Source: Candidatus Methanophagales archaeon
GTDB lineage: Archaea; Halobacteriota; Syntropharchaeia; Alkanophagales; Methanospirareceae
DNA: 8,442 nt
NCBI GenBank assembly: GCA_030621535.1
Contig: JAUXHM010000040.1
Coordinates: 1 to 8,442, forward strand
Reading direction: 5' to 3'
Under the pieces are notes generated by a model. It saw nothing but the letters and a program-made list of their open reading frames with translations. It was not told where the DNA came from and searched no databases. Both the position numbers and the translations under genes were made by a program. Position 1 is the stretch's first letter; each line of letters starts with the position of its first letter. This document shows positions 4,866 through 8,442 of the stretch, piece by piece.

Positions 4866-6110
4866 ATGAAAAGTACAAAAAAGCTCAAACCGCTTGCAGC
4901 TATTGTCGGTGCAGGTCGGACTAAGTTTGGTGAACTCTGGTACAAGAATCCTGAAGAACTGCTGACCGAAGCAGGGATTAAAGCTATGGAATCGGTTGAT
5001 TACGGCTTGAGGCGTAAAGACATCCAGGCATGCTATTTCGGCAGTTTTCTTTATCAAGTTACCAATAAGCTTGCGCTCCTGCCAGGGTACATGGCGCGGG
5101 AACTGGGTATGAACATTCCCATGAGCAATACGGAAGCAGCTTGCGGCTCCGGGGGCTCAGCACTCTACAACGCATGTCACGGTATCCGGGCAGGCGAATA
5201 TGATGTTGTCCTGGTGGGCGGATTTGAAAAGATGACCGACCGTTCGGAAAAAATCCTTGACGACCTGATGTTTGCAGGCGACTCACACGAATTTGATGCC
5301 GGCTACACCTTTGCAGGTCTGTATGCATCTATGATGGCAAGGTACATCCACGATTACGGTGATGCGAATGGTGGTGTCAAATGCCGTGAAGCTCTTGCTT
5401 TCGTCACGTGTAAAAATCATCATCATGCCATTGGCAACGAGTATGCCCAGTTCAGAAGAGAGTTTACGGTAGATGACGTGCTCAAATCACCTTTAGTTGC
5501 AGACCCCATTCGCATGCTGCACTGTTCGCCTGTTTCAGACGGTGCGGTAGCGCTTGTGGTCGTCAGTCCCGAAGTGGCGATGAAATACACAGACACGCCT
5601 ATCTACGTGGTGGGGAGCCAGCAAGCCACGGATGACGTGTCCATCAGCAGCCGAGAGAGCCTCACGGGAATCAAAGCGACAAGACTGGCAACGGAGCAGG
5701 TTTTGAAAAGAACGAGCATGACGATGCGAGATATTCAGATTGCTGAAGCTCACGACTGTTTCACGATAGAGGAGACCTTCTTTCTGGAAGATTCAGGATT
5801 CTGCAAGAAAGGAGAAGGCTGGAAGATTATCCACGACAGTTATGAATCATTTAAAGGGTCAAAATCGAAACACATCCCTTATGTGAATGGAGATAAAGAA
5901 ATGGTGGTCAATCCCGGCGGTGGTTTGAAAGCTGACGGGCACCCGGTAGGCGCTACAGGTGTCAGACAGGTCTACGAATGTTTCAAACAACTGAGAACCG
6001 AAGCAGGTGGGAATCAAGTAGATATGGAAGGGCTTAATGTGGCTTTATCGCATAACATAGGCGGCACGGGCGGAATCGCCACGGTTCATATTTTGATGAA
6101 GGACTTGTAA
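4866..6110 (+). CDS. Acetoacetyl-CoA thiolase, archaeal (SCP-x-like) type
   Basis: This 414-residue cytosolic enzyme condenses two acetyl-CoA to acetoacetyl-CoA, the first step of the mevalonate pathway to isoprenoid lipids. The acylated cysteine is Cys93 in EAACGSGG. The catalytic histidines fit HDCF (His296), GHPVGATG (His359) and HNIGGTGG (His396). The last replaces the CxH motif of bacterial thiolases, as in archaeal and SCP-x enzymes. The N-terminal AIVGAGRTKFGEL is typical. The ATG at 4866 is chosen because AGGTGGT precedes it and the TATA box places the mRNA start close to 4845; starting at 4845 would add seven residues. In archaea the reaction is unfavourable alone and is coupled to HMG-CoA synthase in a complex; here that enzyme is the next gene, 6 bases on. 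Confidence 0.9.
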   Translation: MKSTKKLKPLAAIVGAGRTKFGELWYKNPEELLTEAGIKAMESVDYGLRRKDIQACYFGSFLYQVTNKLALLPGYMARELGMNIPMSNTEAACGSGGSALYNACHGIRAGEYDVVLVGGFEKMTDRSEKILDDLMFAGDSHEFDAGYTFAGLYASMMARYIHDYGDANGGVKCREALAFVTCKNHHHAIGNEYAQFRREFTVDDVLKSPLVADPIRMLHCSPVSDGAVALVVVSPEVAMKYTDTPIYVVGSQQATDDVSISSRESLTGIKATRLATEQVLKRTSMTMRDIQIAEAHDCFTIEETFFLEDSGFCKKGEGWKIIHDSYESFKGSKSKHIPYVNGDKEMVVNPGGGLKADGHPVGATGVRQVYECFKQLRTEAGGNQVDMEGLNVALSHNIGGTGGIATVHILMKDL

Positions 6111-6116
6111 TTACAA

Positions 6117-7640
6117 ATGAGCGAGCCAATAACAAGGAGGAGAATACTCATTGATTATAGAATCCGAGCAGCGAAATGCCTCGGCTGTGGTCGAGTTTAC
6201 TTCCCGCCAAAGTCATTCTGTGATATAGAAGGAAGGAAAAGCAGGATGCGTGAGGTAGACCACTTCTACGAGCAGGGAACGCTCTTATCGGGTAACGTCA
6301 TCCGGGGACCCACAAGAAAGTTCGCGTATCTAAAATCTTTCCTATCCGGAATAATTCATTTTCAAAACGATAACCTGAAAGTCCCGGGCAGAATAACTGA
6401 TTATATCCCTCCACCGGAAGAGATTGACGTCACAGAATTCATTGGCAAACCGGTGGTGCCGCGATTCAGGAAAATCTACGCGGATGGAGCAAGTGGTCTC
6501 ATTTACTACTCAAGCTTGAACTTCTCTTTTGAAGACAATTACTATCCATTTCAGGAATACAAGCCAGCAGCATCATCATCTTCTTCTTCAAAAAGAGGAG
6601 ACAAAGGCAAACCCGGAATCGTTGGATACGGCGTTTACCTTCCTAAGTTCAGGATAAAGAACGCACCTCCGGGAGCACAGGGTGTATTAGAAAGGACTTT
6701 ACCCTTTGCTGATGAGGACACTACTACTTTTGCCGTGGAGGCGGGCAAGAGAGCGCTCATCCACAGTGCTATTGACGGGGCGATGGTGAAGAAGTGTTTT
6801 ATCGGCTCTGAATCGGCACCTTATGCGGTCAATCCGTCTATGTCCACCGTTTCTCAGGTGCTTGAGTTAGGCGAGAAATACGAGGGTGGGTTCTTCTCTG
6901 GTGGCGTTGATGCGCAGTTTGCCTGTAAGGCAGCGACGGATTTGTTCATAGATGCTGCTGCTTTAGTTGCATATCCCACGTTCGGCGGCGAATACGTTAT
7001 GGTCATAGGAGCCGACAACTCGCAAGCTGCGGCTGGCGACCCGCTGGACTACACCGTCGGCGCAGGTGGCACCGCCTTCATCTTCGGTAACCGGAAGGAA
7101 GAAGTCATCGCAACCTTAGACTGCTATGTTCCTTACACTTCGGACACACCCGATTTCTATCGGCGTGATGGAGCGAAATACCCACAACACGGTGGCAGAT
7201 TCACGGGAATACCCGCCTACTTCAAACACGTAGGGACGGCTATGCGAGCTGCGTTGAAGCTAAGCGGTCTTGCCCCGGGGGACATTCAATATGTTGCCAA
7301 CCACGCACCAAATGCTAAGTTCCCGTACCAGGTAGCTAAAGACGAAGGTTTTAGTAGAGAGCAGATTGAACCCGGTCTGGTGGTGAAATACATAGGTAAT
7401 TTATATTCGGGCTCGTGTCCCACTGCTTTAGCCGCTGTTCTTGATATAGCCAAACCGGGTGATAAGATTCTTATGACGAGTTACGGTTCCGGGGCTGGAA
7501 GCGATGCTTATGTCTTTACCGTTACCGACGAAATAGAACGCAGGAGAGAAAAGTTAATCACCGTGAAGGAGCAGATTGAAAACCCGCACCGGCAATACGT
7601 TGACTACAGCACGTACCGGAGATGGAAAGAAAGCGGGTAA
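6117..7640 (+). CDS. DUF35 (zinc ribbon/OB-fold)-HMG-CoA synthase fusion
   Basis: This 507-residue protein joins two parts normally encoded separately in archaea. Residues about 1-148 are a DUF35 acyl-CoA-associated domain: a ribbon with CLGCGRVYFPP at 21-31 and Cys35, then an OB-fold. Residues 149-166 are a linker with six serines in a row (153-158). Residues about 167-507 are HMG-CoA synthase, which makes HMG-CoA from acetoacetyl-CoA and acetyl-CoA. Its catalytic residues appear intact: Glu232 in IGSESAPYAV, Cys270 in FACKAATD and His396 in NHAPNAKFP. Other hallmarks are TSDTPDFYRRDG (341-352), GGRFTGIPAYFKHV (359-372) and SYGSGAGSDAY (455-465). In known archaeal complexes DUF35 bridges thiolase and synthase. 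The expected fourth zinc cysteine near 38 is absent, and the synthase part is shortened after residue 180. A related acyl-condensing activity cannot be excluded. Confidence 0.88.
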   Translation: MSEPITRRRILIDYRIRAAKCLGCGRVYFPPKSFCDIEGRKSRMREVDHFYEQGTLLSGNVIRGPTRKFAYLKSFLSGIIHFQNDNLKVPGRITDYIPPPEEIDVTEFIGKPVVPRFRKIYADGASGLIYYSSLNFSFEDNYYPFQEYKPAASSSSSSKRGDKGKPGIVGYGVYLPKFRIKNAPPGAQGVLERTLPFADEDTTTFAVEAGKRALIHSAIDGAMVKKCFIGSESAPYAVNPSMSTVSQVLELGEKYEGGFFSGGVDAQFACKAATDLFIDAAALVAYPTFGGEYVMVIGADNSQAAAGDPLDYTVGAGGTAFIFGNRKEEVIATLDCYVPYTSDTPDFYRRDGAKYPQHGGRFTGIPAYFKHVGTAMRAALKLSGLAPGDIQYVANHAPNAKFPYQVAKDEGFSREQIEPGLVVKYIGNLYSGSCPTALAAVLDIAKPGDKILMTSYGSGAGSDAYVFTVTDEIERRREKLITVKEQIENPHRQYVDYSTYRRWKESG

Positions 7641-8072
7641 ATGCCAAATAAAATAAATGTGAGAATAACAAAACACGCAGTAGAGAGATTGCTTGAAAGA
7701 AGACCGATGTGGTATCAGAAAATATCTGGGGAAATTGTGGCTAATACAATCGTGAATGTCATTCGTTCGGGGAGGTGTCTGGAAAGAAAAGAAAGAAGTG
7801 GTGATGATGAAGAGATTAGCCAGCGCTTTTCCACGAAGAAATACACCGTTTGCTGTACAAAGGAGAACGATACTTTGATCGTCACAACGATGATGAATAC
7901 AAAGGAGATGACGGAAGAATACAGAAAGACGTTAAAGTTCTTCTCAGAAGAGTCGCCCCACAAAGAAGCGATGATCATCGTATCAAATCCGGTAAAACAG
8001 ATAGAAAGTTGGATGAAAGAATGGGTGCAAAAGGGAAAGGATATGGAAAAGCAAGTGGTGCCGGGACCGTAA
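7641..8072 (+). CDS. Unrecognised 143-residue protein, possibly DUF4258-like
   Basis: The ATG follows the TAA of the fusion gene with no gap, so it is probably translated by coupling. GGAAAG lies upstream. The N-terminus has ITKHAVERLLERR (9-21), which recalls the HAxxRxxER pattern of DUF4258-type small alpha/beta proteins. A beta-like stretch, KYTVCCTKENDTLIVTTM (67-84), follows where that fold would have its final strands. The C-terminal half (about 88-143) is helical, charged and ends PGP. No membrane segment or signal peptide is present. Its final 17 residues are encoded by the 52 bases shared with the shikimate kinase gene. The DUF4258 resemblance is weak and gives no activity. Its position between a lipid-precursor gene and shikimate kinase suggests co-expression but not function. 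Confidence 0.7.
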   Translation: MPNKINVRITKHAVERLLERRPMWYQKISGEIVANTIVNVIRSGRCLERKERSGDDEEISQRFSTKKYTVCCTKENDTLIVTTMMNTKEMTEEYRKTLKFFSEESPHKEAMIIVSNPVKQIESWMKEWVQKGKDMEKQVVPGP

Positions 8073-8442
8073 TAAATGCAATAGCGACTTATAAAGGCTC
8101 TGCTTTTGGCATTGACTTATGGACGTATGCGGAAGTGGAGCTTGGAGACGATTTCAGCGGTATAGAAGGTGGGATAGAGGTAGAAGGGGAAAAGAGTGCT
8201 GATACGGATACAAGATTGATAGAGAGATGTGTGGAGTCGGTGCTCAGGAAGTTCGATTTGCCCTTATGTGGCTATGTGAAGACGAGAAGCGAGATACCGA
8301 TTGGAAGTGGATTGAAGAGCAGCAGTGCAGCGGCAAATGCCGCGGTGGTTGCTACGCTGGATGCGATAGGTGAAGAAGCGAATGCGCTGGATGCGATAAG
8401 AATAGGTGTAGATGCTGCTCTGGACGTTGGCGTGTCAATAAC
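8021..8442 (+). CDS. aroK: Shikimate kinase, archaeal GHMP type (5' part, runs off the edge)
   Basis: The 140 visible codons encode the N-terminal half of archaeal shikimate kinase, which phosphorylates shikimate with ATP on the way to chorismate. It belongs to the GHMP kinases and is unrelated to bacterial AroK. The start of the fold reads GAGTVINAIATYKGSAFGID (13-32). The ATP-binding motif PIGSGLKSSSAAANA is at 93-107, with the SGLKSSSAAANA wording typical of the archaeal enzyme rather than of mevalonate or homoserine kinase. The ATG at 8021 leaves 12 residues before the conserved GAGT, about the normal distance, and requires a 52-base overlap with the gene before it. The frame is open to the last base, so the C-terminal half is outside the window. 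Confidence 0.9.
   Translation, partial: MGAKGKGYGKASGAGTVINAIATYKGSAFGIDLWTYAEVELGDDFSGIEGGIEVEGEKSADTDTRLIERCVESVLRKFDLPLCGYVKTRSEIPIGSGLKSSSAAANAAVVATLDAIGEEANALDAIRIGVDAALDVGVSI

Overview
This window comes from an archaeal chromosome, most likely a euryarchaeon of the methanogen/ANME type. The lineage is inferred from gene content, not proven. The evidence is an archaeal-type riboflavin synthase (RibC), a GHMP-family shikimate kinase, an archaeal thiolase beside a DUF35 protein and HMG-CoA synthase, a PhoU/TrkA_C protein of the kind seen in archaea, and TATA-like boxes in place of bacterial -35/-10 promoters. No rRNA, tRNA, CRISPR array, insertion sequence or phage gene is visible.

Layout. 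Left edge (1-384): the first 24 codons of a minus-strand gene that runs off the window, then two imperfect long inverted repeats built from 10-base units. 385-1335 (minus): a predicted nucleotidyltransferase. 1353-1394: two small hairpins. 1517-1663 (plus): a small unrecognised gene with its own TATA box and palindrome. 1718-2188 (plus): ribC, with alternative hairpins just before its start. 2205-2318: an inverted repeat with 9-base periodicity between two convergent genes. 2370-3566 (minus): a tandemly duplicated PhoU-like/TrkA_C regulatory protein. 3567-3989: a divergent intergenic region with a TATA box and a third long inverted repeat, flanked by an exact 11-base direct repeat. 3990-4805 (plus): larE.

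From 4816 to the right edge is what looks like one plus-strand operon: thiolase, a DUF35/HMG-CoA synthase fusion, an unrecognised 143-residue protein, and shikimate kinase (truncated by the window). Gene spacing is 6 bases, 0 bases, then a 52-base overlap. Thiolase and HMG-CoA synthase catalyse the first two steps of the mevalonate pathway to archaeal isoprenoid lipids. In archaea they form a complex held together by a separate DUF35 protein. Here DUF35 is fused to the N-terminus of HMG-CoA synthase through a poly-serine linker, and its zinc ribbon lacks the fourth cysteine.

The most interesting points are this fusion, the family of periodic intergenic inverted repeats found in three separate intergenic regions, the three-cysteine form of LarE, and the switch-like leader of ribC.
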